Origin: Ruegeria arenilitoris
GTDB lineage: Bacteria; Pseudomonadota; Alphaproteobacteria; Rhodobacterales; Rhodobacteraceae
Direction of reading: 5' to 3'
DNA length: 64,000 nt
Assembly: GCF_013035315.1 (NCBI RefSeq)
Contig: NZ_WQHP01000001.1
Span: forward strand, 1-64,000
Shown here: piece by piece, positions 45,614 to 54,704 of the stretch
How positions within the stretch are numbered: the first letter of the stretch is position 1
How the letters are laid out: each line of letters opens with the position of its first letter
Notes under the pieces: model-generated
The model's database searches: none
What the model saw: the letters and a program-made list of their open reading frames with translations, nothing else
Told to the model about the DNA's origin: nothing
Translations under genes and position numbers: made by a program

Positions 45614-46968
45614 CCAGCGCGACGCTCATCAAAGCTGAGGGCGATGAAGCTGGGCAGGTGATCGCCCATGCCGACAACCGCTGGTCCGCCGTCGTCCCGG
45701 CGGCCACGACCTTTGGAATCCTTGTCCTTCTTACGGTCGCCGCGTTTGTTGTCGATTTTCTTGCCTTCGGAAGATTTGGCTTTCTTCTCGGGCTTCGGCG
45801 CTTCGTCCTTGGGCTCTTCCTTGATCGGGTTTTCGATCCGCGGAATGTCCTTCTGGATCAGTTTTTCGATCGCATCCAGCGCCTTTTCATCACGCTTCGA
45901 GCAGATGGTGATGGCTTTACCTTCACGTCCCGCTCGACCCGTACGGCCAATGCGGTGCACGTAGTCCTCGGCATGGCCGGGGACGTCGAAATTGAACACG
46001 TGGCTAACCGACGGGATGTCCAGGCCTCGGGCGGCCACATCAGACGCGACAAGCAACCGTAGGGAGCCGTCCCGGAACCCGTCCAGCGTTTTCATACGCT
46101 GCGACTGGTCCAGATCGCCGTGGATGGCGGCTGCGTTATAGCCATATTTCTTCAGCGACTTCGCGCAGATATCCACGTCTGTCTTGCGGTTACAGAAGAT
46201 GATCGCGTTGGTGCACTTATCACCTTCGGCATCGATCAGTGCACGCAGGGTCTTGCGCTTGGCGCTGGCCTCGCGATCACGGCGACCGCCTTTGAACATG
46301 ACCACGCCCTGTTCGATGGTCTCGGATGCGGTGGCCTGACGGGCGACCTCGATCCGGGCCGGGGCGGACAGGAAGGTGTCGGTGATCCGCTCAATCTCAG
46401 ACGCCATGGTGGCCGAGAAAAACAGCGTCTGGCGGGTGAAGGGCGTCAGCGAGAAGATGCGCTCGATATCGGGGATAAAGCCCATATCCAGCATCCGGTC
46501 AGCCTCATCCACCACCATGATCTGCACGCCGGTCAGCAGCAGCTTGCCACGCTCGAAATGGTCCAGCAGACGGCCCGGGGTGGCGATCAGCACGTCCACA
46601 CCACGGTCGATCAGCGCCTCTTGCTCCTTAAAGCTGACACCGCCGATCAACAGCGCTTTGGTCAGCTTCAGGTGCTTGGTGTAGGTGTCGAAGTTTTCCG
46701 CGACCTGCGCAGCCAGTTCCCGCGTCGGGCACAGCACCAGCGAACGCGGCATCCGCGCACGCGCGCGGCCACGGGCCAGCAGTGTGATCATCGGCAGGGT
46801 AAAGCTGGCGGTCTTGCCAGTACCCGTCTGTGCGATCCCCAGCACGTCGCGCCCTTCAAGCGCGGGGGGGATGGCGCCCTCCTGAATCGGAGTGGGCGTT
46901 TCGTATCCAGCTTCCTCAATGGCTTTGAGGACCTTCGGGTTCAGGTTCAGTTCGTTAAATTTTGTCAT
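45610..46968 (-). CDS. DEAD-box RNA helicase, RhlE-like
   Basis: A 452-residue ATP-dependent RNA helicase. Motifs in order are the Q motif GYETPTPIQ, AQTGTGKTASF (I), PTRELAAQ (Ia), ATPGRLLDH (Ib), VDEADRMLDMGF (II), SATM (III), ASDVAARGLDIP (V) and HRIGRTGRAGR (VI). The C-terminus is a Lys/Glu/Arg-rich tail with a RGRR segment, typical of RhlE-type proteins acting in ribosome assembly or mRNA decay. I chose the ATG at 46966-46968 (MTKFNELNLNPKVLKAI) over a 23-codon upstream extension. Confidence 0.93.
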   Translation of the reverse strand: MTKFNELNLNPKVLKAIEEAGYETPTPIQEGAIPPALEGRDVLGIAQTGTGKTASFTLPMITLLARGRARARMPRSLVLCPTRELAAQVAENFDTYTKHLKLTKALLIGGVSFKEQEALIDRGVDVLIATPGRLLDHFERGKLLLTGVQIMVVDEADRMLDMGFIPDIERIFSLTPFTRQTLFFSATMASEIERITDTFLSAPARIEVARQATASETIEQGVVMFKGGRRDREASAKRKTLRALIDAEGDKCTNAIIFCNRKTDVDICAKSLKKYGYNAAAIHGDLDQSQRMKTLDGFRDGSLRLLVASDVAARGLDIPSVSHVFNFDVPGHAEDYVHRIGRTGRAGREGKAITICSKRDEKALDAIEKLIQKDIPRIENPIKEEPKDEAPKPEKKAKSSEGKKIDNKRGDRKKDKDSKGRGRRDDGGPAVVGMGDHLPSFIALSFDERRAG

Positions 46969-47152
46969 GTATGTCCGGTTTTTGCGGACACTAGACCTGG
47001 CCCGCGCGTCAATGGAATGCCGGGCCCGGATGGCCATGCGCTGTCAGGCACATTTCGGCTTTGCGCGGACATAACAAAATCATGAGGCAGGGTCAAATGA
47101 AGAGCCTTTAACCTAACGTCGCCAAAGGTCGCTGCTGATTTTTCGCAACAAT

Positions 47153-48082
47153 TCAGCAGCTTCCGGGAAAGTGTTTCGCGATCTTGGCATCCAGATCCAA
47201 GGGCCTGTGGCGGATCAGACCGTATTCTTGCAACCGCGCACGGACGTCGGGGTCGGCACCGCTGATCTCATCGTAAAAGGCGCGCAAGCTGGCAGGGCCT
47301 TGTTCTTCTTCGATCCAGCTGAACAGTTCGTTCTTGTTCAGCCCGCCCAATTCGCGTGGGACGTTGGGGGACATGCCGGGCTGATACGATCCTCGGTCCA
47401 TTCTAAACGCATAGTGGGCCATCCAGTGATCCCAGTCCGGAGCATGTCGGTGGCACAGCTCCAACCCCGGCAGTTCGAACTTGCAGGGCAAAAGCTCTTT
47501 GTTTTGGAACAGGTTATGGATGCGGAAGTTTAGCTTTTCCATGCCGGTGCGAACAAACAGCTTGCCCTGAACATGGCTGAGGAACCCACCCAGAACAAAT
47601 TCACCATAGTTGGGGTATAGTGACTGCACCAGCGCCGAGCGGTTTGGCCCACTTGGGATATGGGCCTTGTACAAATCCTCGCCGCCAGCCATGGCCTCCA
47701 TCGGTCGCACACGGACGGCTGGTTTTTCTTCAGGAACCGATTGAAGCTGCTCTTTGATGGGCTTGTCGGACCACAGAAACTCATCGACATCGATATGCGC
47801 CAGCCATTCCAGATCGGTGTTGCGATAGGCGAATGTCGCGTGCAGCGTCTGGCGCACCTGATGCCGCTCGGGTCGGTTTCGACTGCGTTTTTCCCAGAAG
47901 GCGTCGTCGCAGATTCGCGCCCTGATCTTTGGATGCCTGCGCAGCGCTCGATGCGCCTGCCGGTTGGGTTCGTCCAAGTAGATATACAGATAGTCCGCAC
48001 CCAGATCGAGGTGGTGGGCGGCGAAACCAAGGATGTCCCTGGTCGGGCCGCGAACCATGGACACGATCCCCCAAGTGGTCAT
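47153..48082 (-). CDS. Glycosyltransferase family 2/92-like protein
   Basis: A 309-residue protein with an N-terminal MVRGPTRDILGFAAHHLDLGAD, typical of GT2-like DUF23/GT92 enzymes where the chain begins directly with the nucleotide-sugar fold. The DxD-type metal motif is HIDVDEFLW with Asp98 and Asp100. A later FRIHNLF and HYAFR segment matches the same group. It could modify a surface polysaccharide or lipid; donor and acceptor are unknown. The ATG at 48080-48082 follows AGGTGG. It stands alone, without other polysaccharide genes. Confidence 0.72.
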   Translation of the reverse strand: MTTWGIVSMVRGPTRDILGFAAHHLDLGADYLYIYLDEPNRQAHRALRRHPKIRARICDDAFWEKRSRNRPERHQVRQTLHATFAYRNTDLEWLAHIDVDEFLWSDKPIKEQLQSVPEEKPAVRVRPMEAMAGGEDLYKAHIPSGPNRSALVQSLYPNYGEFVLGGFLSHVQGKLFVRTGMEKLNFRIHNLFQNKELLPCKFELPGLELCHRHAPDWDHWMAHYAFRMDRGSYQPGMSPNVPRELGGLNKNELFSWIEEEQGPASLRAFYDEISGADPDVRARLQEYGLIRHRPLDLDAKIAKHFPGSC

Positions 48083-48184
48083 GACCCACCTGTACCATCG
48101 GCGCGTTGCCAACGGGTTTTCTCAGCACAAACGCCTGGCAAGCAGCGCGATAGCATCAGGACTGTGTCGGTCATGCGCCCAAGC

Positions 48185-48210
48185 TTGCACAGGGTATCTT
48201 CCCTGTGCAA
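48185..48210 (-). other. Strong hairpin after prfC
   Basis: A perfect 10-bp inverted repeat TTGCACAGGG/CCCTGTGCAA with a 6-base loop starts 14 bases past the prfC stop. No T-run follows on the minus strand, so it is a terminator-like or stabilising hairpin. Confidence 0.5.
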
Positions 48211-48223
48211 TCAGCTAGTTGCG

Positions 48224-49831
48224 TCACGCCATCATCTCTTTTGTGGCCGTCAGGCTCAGCTCGGGATAGTCACGCACGACGCGGTCGATGTCCCACTGCA
48301 GGCGTGTCAGATAGACGATGTCGCCGTCATGGTCATGCGCGATGTGTTGCTTGTTGGCGTTGACGAATTTGTCGACCTCGGCCTTGTCACCGCTGACCCA
48401 ACGGGCGGAGGTGAACTGAGACGCCTCGAACCGGACGGGCAGGCCGTATTCCATCTCAATCCGGCTGGCGAGTACTTCGAATTGCAGTGCGCCGACGACG
48501 CCCACGATAAAGCCCGATCCGATCGAGGGTTTGAACACCTTGGCCGCGCCTTCTTCGGCGAATTGCATCAGGGCTTTTTCCAGATGCTTGGCCTTCATTG
48601 GATCGCCCGGACGGACGGTTTGCAGCAGTTCCGGCGCGAAGGAGGGGATGCCGGTCACGCGTAGCGCCTCGCCCTCGGTCAGCGTATCACCGATGCGTAG
48701 CTGGCCGTGGTTGGGGATGCCGATGATGTCACCCGCCCAGGCCTCTTCGGCCAATTCCCGGTCAGAGGCGAGGAACAATACGGGGTTCGAAATCGCCATC
48801 GGCTTTTTCGACCGCACATGGGTTAGCTTCATGCCGCGCTTGAAATGCCCCGAGGCCATGCGGACAAACGCCACCCGGTCGCGGTGCTTGGGGTCCATAT
48901 TGGCCTGCACCTTGAAAACAAAGCCGGCGACCTTCTTCTCATCGGGCGCGATCTGGCGAGGTTCGGCGGACTGAATTTGAGGTTGCGGACCATAAGCGCC
49001 GATGCCTTCCATCAGTTCTTTCACCCCGAACGAATTGATCGCCGAGCCGAACCAGATCGGGGTCATGTGACCTTCCAGAACGGCCTGTGGGTCAAGGGCA
49101 GGCAGCAGTTCGCGCGCCATTTCGACCTCTTCCAGCAGCTTGTCCAGTAGATGCTCGGGTACGTGTTCGGCGAGCTTGGGGTCATCAAGACCGTTAATTT
49201 CGATGCTTTCGGCCACCTTGTTGCGGTCGGCGCGGTCCATCAGTTCCAACCGGTCACGCAGCATGTCATAGCAGCCGATGAAATCGCGCCCGACACCGAT
49301 AGGCCACGCGGCAGGGGTGACGTCGATGGCCAGCATTTCCTGAATTTCGTCGATGATCTCGAACGTATCGCGGCTTTCGCGGTCCATCTTGTTACAGAAG
49401 GTCAGGATCGGCAGATCGCGCAGGCGGCAGACCTCGAACAGCTTCTGCGTCTGGCTTTCCACACCTTTCGCGCCATCGATGACCATCACGGCCGCATCCA
49501 CGGCGGTCAGCGTGCGATAGGTATCTTCGGAGAAATCCGAGTGACCGGGCGTGTCCACCAGATTGAACCGGAAGTCCCCATAATCGAACGACATCGCCGA
49601 TGCCGAAACCGAGATACCGCGATCCTTCTCCATCTGCATAAAGTCTGACCGCGTGCGCCGGGCCTCACCCTTGGCGCGCACCTGACCGGCCATCTGAATC
49701 GCGCCCCCGTACAACAGGAACTTTTCAGTCAGCGTCGTCTTGCCCGCATCCGGGTGCGAGATGATGGCGAATGTCCGGCGCCGAGCGATCTCGGGCGGCA
49801 AAACGGGTTGGTTCGAGGCGGTATCAAGCAT
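48224..49831 (-). CDS. prfC: Peptide chain release factor 3
   Basis: RF3 is a translational GTPase that recycles RF1/RF2 from the ribosome. The 535-residue protein has G1 SHPDAGKTTLTEKF, G2-region RGISVSASAM, G3 DTPGHSDF, G4 CNKMDRES, and the C-terminal RF3 domain (GVVGALQFEVLASRIEMEYGLPV). The ATG at 49829-49831 opens MLDTASNQPVLPPEIARRRT; the longer upstream frame is not supported. It is divergent from the NTF2-like gene. Confidence 0.97.
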   Translation of the reverse strand: MLDTASNQPVLPPEIARRRTFAIISHPDAGKTTLTEKFLLYGGAIQMAGQVRAKGEARRTRSDFMQMEKDRGISVSASAMSFDYGDFRFNLVDTPGHSDFSEDTYRTLTAVDAAVMVIDGAKGVESQTQKLFEVCRLRDLPILTFCNKMDRESRDTFEIIDEIQEMLAIDVTPAAWPIGVGRDFIGCYDMLRDRLELMDRADRNKVAESIEINGLDDPKLAEHVPEHLLDKLLEEVEMARELLPALDPQAVLEGHMTPIWFGSAINSFGVKELMEGIGAYGPQPQIQSAEPRQIAPDEKKVAGFVFKVQANMDPKHRDRVAFVRMASGHFKRGMKLTHVRSKKPMAISNPVLFLASDRELAEEAWAGDIIGIPNHGQLRIGDTLTEGEALRVTGIPSFAPELLQTVRPGDPMKAKHLEKALMQFAEEGAAKVFKPSIGSGFIVGVVGALQFEVLASRIEMEYGLPVRFEASQFTSARWVSGDKAEVDKFVNANKQHIAHDHDGDIVYLTRLQWDIDRVVRDYPELSLTATKEMMA

Positions 49832-49939
49832 GAACGCGCGTATATGCGGGGAATCCTGCCGAGGCAAGACAAAGGGCTGTTCAGAATCGTCTGCATGTGG
49901 CAATGAGAACAAATAGTGAACAAATAATGGAGAAGCCCA

Positions 49940-50302
49940 ATGGATTTGAAGCAAATTGCAGAAGAATTAGTCGCCGGATGCCGGGAAGGTCGCGCCAAGG
50001 AAAACTTGGACAAGCTTTATGCCACAGACGCCGTTTCAGTTGAAGCAGCCGATGCCATGGGCATGGGGCGCGAAGCCGCGGGCCGTGATGCGATCCGGGG
50101 CAAGCATGAGTGGTGGGAAGGCGCGCATGATGTGACCGGCGCGTCGGTGAGCGATCCGTTCCTGCACGGCGACGACCGCTTTGCCGTGATCTTCGAAGTA
50201 AGCGGAACCGTAAAGGAAAGCGGTGACAGCTTCGATATGCGCGAGGTGGCAATCTATCACGTCGCGGATGGCAAGATCGTACGGGAAGAGTTCTTTTACT
50301 GA
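49940..50302 (+). CDS. SnoaL/NTF2-like small protein
   Basis: A 120-residue protein of the NTF2-like fold. It has an N-terminal helix pair (IAEELVAGCREGR), KHEWWEGAHDVTGASVSDPF in the middle and the closing strand FDMREVAIYHVADGKIVREEFFY, which resembles SnoaL-like proteins. Catalytic activity cannot be deduced. It starts 109 bases from prfC on the other strand and precedes the SDR by 69 bases. Confidence 0.8.
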   Translation: MDLKQIAEELVAGCREGRAKENLDKLYATDAVSVEAADAMGMGREAAGRDAIRGKHEWWEGAHDVTGASVSDPFLHGDDRFAVIFEVSGTVKESGDSFDMREVAIYHVADGKIVREEFFY

Positions 50303-50371
50303 TCCACGATCGGCTTCTGGTCTTCCCTGAAAGGCTGGTGCTAGATGTGCGGCAAAGACAGGGAGGATCGG

Positions 50372-51151
50372 ATGGATCTGGGAATCAAAGGAAAACGCGC
50401 GCTGGTTTGCGCCAGCAGCAAGGGCTTGGGTCTGGGATGTGCCGAGGCTTTGGCCGCAGCGGGTGTCGATCTGGTGATGAATGCGCGTGGGGCCGACGCT
50501 TTGGAAGCGTCCGCCGACAGCATCCGAACGGCGCATGGTGTTCAGGTTCAGACCATTGCCTGCGACGTGACCTCGGCCGAGGGGCAGGCGCAGGTGATCG
50601 AAGCAGCGCAGGGTGTTGATATTCTTGTGACAAACGCGGGTGGTCCGCCTCCGGGCTTGTGGTCGGACTGGGATCGCGACGATTTCATCAAGGCGTTGGA
50701 TTCCAACATGCTGACCCCGATTACGTTCATGAAGGCGCTGCTGCCAGGCATGATGGACAAGGGCTGGGGCCGGGTGGTCAACATTACGTCGCAATCGGTA
50801 CGAGCTCCGATCCCCGCGTTGGGCCTGTCAAACGCGGCGCGCACTGGTCTGACCGGCTATGTGGCCGGGACCGCGCGTCAGGTCGCACCCAAGGGTGTGA
50901 CGATCAACAACCTGCTGCCCGGTATTCATGCCACAGATCGGGCCAATTCGTTGGACGGCGGAGTTGCGTCGCAAAAAGGGATCTCAATTGACGAGGCCCG
51001 GACACAACGCGAGGCGACGATCCCAGCGCGCCGTTACGGTACTCGGCAAGAGTTCGGTGCCGCCTGCGCCTTCCTGTGCTCCCAACATGCCGGGTTCATC
51101 GTCGGGCAAAACATCCTGCTGGATGGCGGCGCGACCAACCTGACGATTTAA
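50372..51151 (+). CDS. SDR oxidoreductase, 3-oxoacyl-ACP-reductase-like
   Basis: A 259-residue short-chain dehydrogenase. The glycine motif is ASSKGLGLGCAEAL, with NAGGPPPG after beta-4 and an ITSQSVRAP Ser region. The usual YxxxK is hard to place: LGLSNAARTGLTGY has Asn-Ala-Ala-Arg where Tyr...Lys is expected, as in a known divergent SDR subgroup. Ordinary SDR chemistry is therefore uncertain. The ATG at 50372 follows GGGAGGATCGG. The AlkC-like gene starts two bases past its stop. Confidence 0.85.
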   Translation: MDLGIKGKRALVCASSKGLGLGCAEALAAAGVDLVMNARGADALEASADSIRTAHGVQVQTIACDVTSAEGQAQVIEAAQGVDILVTNAGGPPPGLWSDWDRDDFIKALDSNMLTPITFMKALLPGMMDKGWGRVVNITSQSVRAPIPALGLSNAARTGLTGYVAGTARQVAPKGVTINNLLPGIHATDRANSLDGGVASQKGISIDEARTQREATIPARRYGTRQEFGAACAFLCSQHAGFIVGQNILLDGGATNLTI

Positions 51152-51153
51152 CA

Positions 51154-52266
51154 ATGGCTCAGAACTTTTCGCTCAAGGATCAGCTGTTTAACGACGAAAA
51201 GACCCGCTATCTGGCCGGGCTTTTTGCCGGTGCTGACGCGTCCTTTGACGCCTGTGCGTTTCACGCGCAGGTCATGTCGCGCCTGCTGGACCTTGAGCTG
51301 AAAGAGCGGATGGCCTGGATCGCTGAGTGCCTGCAACAGGCCATTCCCGGTGATCTGCCCGACGTCGCACCGACGTTGCTGCGCTCCTTGCCGCCGCCTT
51401 TGGACCCCAGCAAGACAGATGACGACTTTGGTGATTTCATCTTTGCGCCTTTGGGCGACTGGGTTGTTGCTGTGGGTCTGGATCATCCAGAGCTGGCGTT
51501 GGATGTGCTGGAAGAGATTACTCAAAGGTTTTCAATGGAATGGGCCATTCGCCCGTTCCTGAAAGCCTACCCGGACCTAGTGCTGTCCCAGATGGAGGCG
51601 TGGTGCGCCCATAACAGTTATCATGTGCGCCGTCTGGTCAGTGAGGGCACCCGCCCGCGATTGCCATGGGGGCAGGCGGTGGGGTTGGACCTAAGCGATC
51701 CGCTGCCATTGCTGGACCGGCTTCATGCCGATGGTACCCGGTATGTCACGCGGTCTGTCGCGAACCACCTGAACGATATCACGAAGAAAGACCCCGATCT
51801 GGTGTTGGACCGATTACAGGTCTGGGCCGAAGACGGACAGCAGGACCGCGCAGAGTTGGAGTGGATGACCACTCATACCTTACGTGGGCTTGTGAAATCC
51901 GGTCATCCGCGCGCGATGAAAATGCTGGGGTTCGACCCGGAGGCCGATATCCGCGCGGATATTGAAATCACTGGCGAAGCACGGATCGGCGAGGCGCTGG
52001 AGTTTGATGTGGCGTTGAGCGGGGCAGGAAGTCAGCCCGTTCTGGTTGATTATATCGTTCATTTTCAGCGCCCTGGCGGAAAAACCTCAGCCAAAGTTCA
52101 CAAGTTGAAGCAGGCCGCGCTGAAGGATGGTGCTCTGACGCTGAGCAAAATACACAAGCTCAAGGGCGACGCGACTACGTTCAAACTTGTCCCCGGCGCG
52201 CATCGGCTAGAGATACAGGTGAACGGTCAGGTCCGCGCGGGTGTTGACTTCGAACTGCTGGCTTAG
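51154..52266 (+). CDS. DNA alkylation repair protein, AlkC/AlkD (HEAT-like) family
   Basis: A 370-residue mostly helical protein. It contains the family pattern AHNSYHVRRLVSEGTRPRLPWG and repeats such as TRYVTRSVANHLNDITKKDPDLVLDRL, typical of AlkC/AlkD HEAT-like glycosylases that remove cationic alkylated bases. The C-terminal 100 residues look like an Ig-type beta domain (ADIEITGEARIGEALEFDVAL), as in AlkC. It starts two bases after the SDR stop and should be co-transcribed with it. Confidence 0.82.
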   Translation: MAQNFSLKDQLFNDEKTRYLAGLFAGADASFDACAFHAQVMSRLLDLELKERMAWIAECLQQAIPGDLPDVAPTLLRSLPPPLDPSKTDDDFGDFIFAPLGDWVVAVGLDHPELALDVLEEITQRFSMEWAIRPFLKAYPDLVLSQMEAWCAHNSYHVRRLVSEGTRPRLPWGQAVGLDLSDPLPLLDRLHADGTRYVTRSVANHLNDITKKDPDLVLDRLQVWAEDGQQDRAELEWMTTHTLRGLVKSGHPRAMKMLGFDPEADIRADIEITGEARIGEALEFDVALSGAGSQPVLVDYIVHFQRPGGKTSAKVHKLKQAALKDGALTLSKIHKLKGDATTFKLVPGAHRLEIQVNGQVRAGVDFELLA

Positions 52267-52371
52267 TGCCCAGATATCCTCACGCTTTCGTCAGATCGCA
52301 AATGCTCGGATTGCGCCACGCCCGGCGCTGCATTAGCTGCTAGGCAGCGATCAGACAGAAGGGTAGCCGCG

Positions 52372-53418
52372 ATGAAGCATGAGTCAGTGCAGAATTACTA
52401 TGGCGAGGTCCTGCAGGGCAGCGCGGATTTGCAGACCAACGCGTGCTGCACTCCGGATGACATGCCGGATCACCTCAAGAAGACCCTGTCGAAAATCCAT
52501 GACGACGTGCTGACTCGTTACTATGGATGTGGCCTGATCGCGCCGCTGGACCTTGAAGGGATGAGCATTCTGGACCTTGGCTGTGGTGCCGGGCGGGATG
52601 TGTACGCGCTGTCGGAAATGGTGGGTGAAAAGGGCCGCGTCGTGGGCGTGGACATGACGCCCGAGCAATTGGACGTCGCGCGCGCGCATCAGGACTATCA
52701 CGCGCAGGCGTTTGGGCATGCGGCGTCGAATGTGGAATTCCACCACGGCTATATCGAAAAGCTGGATGAGCTGGATCTTGAGCCTGGGTCTTTCGACATC
52801 ATCGTGTCGAACTGCGTGATCAACCTGGCCACCGACAAAGACGCCGTCCTGCGTGGCGCGCATCGGCTGCTGAAAGACGGTGGCGAGATGTATTTCTCGG
52901 ACGTCTATGCAGACCGTCGCGTGCCGCAGGAAATGGCTGAAGATGAGGTCTTGTACGGTGAGTGCCTGTCGGGTGCGCTGTATTGGAACGACTTCCTGTC
53001 GATGTCCCGCAAGGCCGGTTTTGGTGATCCGCGCCGCGTCACGCACCGTCCGTTGACCATCGAGAATCCGGTTCTGGAAGAGCGTGTCGCGCCCTTGAAC
53101 TTCCTGTCGGCGACTTACCGTCTGTTCAAACTGCCCGAGCTTGAGCCTGCGTGTGAGGATTACGGTCAGGCCGTGATTTACAAGGGCACCATCCCGAACG
53201 CGCCGCACTTGTTCGAACTGGATGACCACCACGCGATTGAGGCGGGCAAGGTGTTTCCCGTCTGCGGCAACACCTGGATGATGCTGAAAGACACGCGGTT
53301 TGCCCGGCATTTTGAATTCATCGGCGATTTCTCAACCCATTATGGAATCTTCGAAGGCTGCGGCGGCGAAAGCCCGTTTGAAGCGACGGGTGAGGCCGCA
53401 TCGGGCGGGTGCTGCTGA
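52372..53418 (+). CDS. arsM: Arsenite S-adenosylmethionine methyltransferase
   Basis: ArsM methylates As(III) stepwise to less toxic or volatile arsenicals. The 348-residue protein has the SAM motif ILDLGCGAGRD (66-76). All four conserved As-binding cysteines are in matching positions: Cys26 (CCTPDDMP), Cys53 (YYGCG), Cys148 (SNCVINL) and Cys198 (GECLSG). Extra cysteines occur at Cys25 and in the terminal GGCC, which may also bind arsenic. No arsR, arsB or arsC lies nearby, so regulation by a local repressor is not evident. It is followed by an ABC ATPase gene. Confidence 0.92.
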   Translation: MKHESVQNYYGEVLQGSADLQTNACCTPDDMPDHLKKTLSKIHDDVLTRYYGCGLIAPLDLEGMSILDLGCGAGRDVYALSEMVGEKGRVVGVDMTPEQLDVARAHQDYHAQAFGHAASNVEFHHGYIEKLDELDLEPGSFDIIVSNCVINLATDKDAVLRGAHRLLKDGGEMYFSDVYADRRVPQEMAEDEVLYGECLSGALYWNDFLSMSRKAGFGDPRRVTHRPLTIENPVLEERVAPLNFLSATYRLFKLPELEPACEDYGQAVIYKGTIPNAPHLFELDDHHAIEAGKVFPVCGNTWMMLKDTRFARHFEFIGDFSTHYGIFEGCGGESPFEATGEAASGGCC

Positions 53419-53434
53419 TCTCTTGCGCCTGAGG

Positions 53435-53455
53435 GGCGGGGTTGTTATCCCCGCC
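53435..53455 (+). other. GC hairpin between arsM and the ABC ATPase gene
   Basis: GGCGGGG/CCCCGCC with a TTGTTAT loop, 17 bases after the arsM stop. There is no following T-run. It is a possible attenuating hairpin. Confidence 0.4.
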
Positions 53456-53498
53456 TAAGCCCGATGGAATTGATCGGGAAAGGCAACGGGGTCCATCG

Positions 53499-54584
53499 GT
53501 GACAGAAAACGCAACTCCTCCTCGGCTGGAAATCCGAAACCTGATCGCCCGGTATGAGGGGCGGGTCGTGGTGGACAATGTCTCGCTGACGGTGCAGGCG
53601 GGGCAGGTGACCTGTCTTTTGGGCCCGTCGGGCTGCGGCAAGTCCACGACGCTGCGTATGATCGCCGGTGTCGAGATGCAGGAATCCGGTGAAATCTATG
53701 TCGATGGCAAGCTGATCTGCGATACGGTGTTTCGGGTTCCGCCCGAGCGGCGTGAGATCGGCCTGATGTTTCAGGACTTTGCCCTGTTTCCGCATCTCAG
53801 CGTGTCCGACAACGTGGCCTTTGGCCTGAAGGGGCACAGGGACGAAAAGCGCGCCCGCGTCGAAGAGTTGCTGACCAAGGTCGATCTGATGCGTTTTATC
53901 GACGAATACCCGCATCATCTGTCAGGTGGCGAACAGCAAAGGGTCGCTCTGGCACGTGCCTTGGCCCCGCGTCCGCGGATCATGCTGATGGACGAACCGT
54001 TTTCGGGCCTCGACAACCGCTTGCGCGACGGTATCCGGGATGAGACACTGGCGATCCTGAAAGAAGAGGACGCGGCGGTTGTACTGGTCACGCATGAGCC
54101 CGAAGAGGCGATGCGCATGGCCGACGAGATTGCCCTGATGCGCCGCGGAAAAATCGTTCAGCAAGGCGCGCCCTACAATGTTTACACCCGACCGGCGGAC
54201 AAAGCTGCGGTCGCTTTCTTTAGTGATGTCAATGTATTGCCCGCCAAAGTGAATGGAGCTTTGGCGGAAACGCCCTTTGGGCAGTTTCTGGCACCGGGTG
54301 TACCCGACAATACCGATGTCGAGATTGTATTCCGCCCTCAGCATGTGCGCCTGGATTTTGACCGCAATGGCAAGGGGCCATTGCCTACGCCGACCGACGG
54401 CGTTGCCGCGCGGGGAGTGGTCGAACGGGCACGGTTTCTGGGTAATGAAAGCCTTGTCGAGTTTCGAATGGACTATGACGGCTCGATCCTCAAAGCCACT
54501 GTTCCAAATGTCTTTGTCCCCAGTCCGGGGCGGGTGATGTGGCTGACAATCCGGCGCGACAAGTGTTTCGTATTCCCGGTTTAG
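53499..54584 (+). CDS. ABC transporter ATP-binding protein, FbpC/PotA-like, without cognate permease
   Basis: A 361-residue ATPase. It has Walker A GPSGCGKSTT, Q-loop LMFQDFALFP, signature LSGGEQQRVALARAL, Walker B IMLMDEPFSGLD, the H-loop in VLVTHEP, and a C-terminal TOBE-like domain (about 270-360). This is the layout of iron(III)-, sulphate- or polyamine-importer ATPases. No permease or binding-protein gene adjoins it, so it must serve a complex encoded elsewhere or be a relic. The start is GTG at 53499; a longer TTG frame is less likely. Confidence 0.88.
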   Translation: MTENATPPRLEIRNLIARYEGRVVVDNVSLTVQAGQVTCLLGPSGCGKSTTLRMIAGVEMQESGEIYVDGKLICDTVFRVPPERREIGLMFQDFALFPHLSVSDNVAFGLKGHRDEKRARVEELLTKVDLMRFIDEYPHHLSGGEQQRVALARALAPRPRIMLMDEPFSGLDNRLRDGIRDETLAILKEEDAAVVLVTHEPEEAMRMADEIALMRRGKIVQQGAPYNVYTRPADKAAVAFFSDVNVLPAKVNGALAETPFGQFLAPGVPDNTDVEIVFRPQHVRLDFDRNGKGPLPTPTDGVAARGVVERARFLGNESLVEFRMDYDGSILKATVPNVFVPSPGRVMWLTIRRDKCFVFPV

Positions 54585-54704
54585 GGTCTGGTGTGACAGT
54601 TTAGCGCCAAGTGGTGCGCGAAAGCCTCAGATTGCGGGTGCGCTTTGCTTGCCGCCACGCGGGGGCATCATTATCAAGGTCAAAACGCTGGGATGGATGG
54701 GGCG

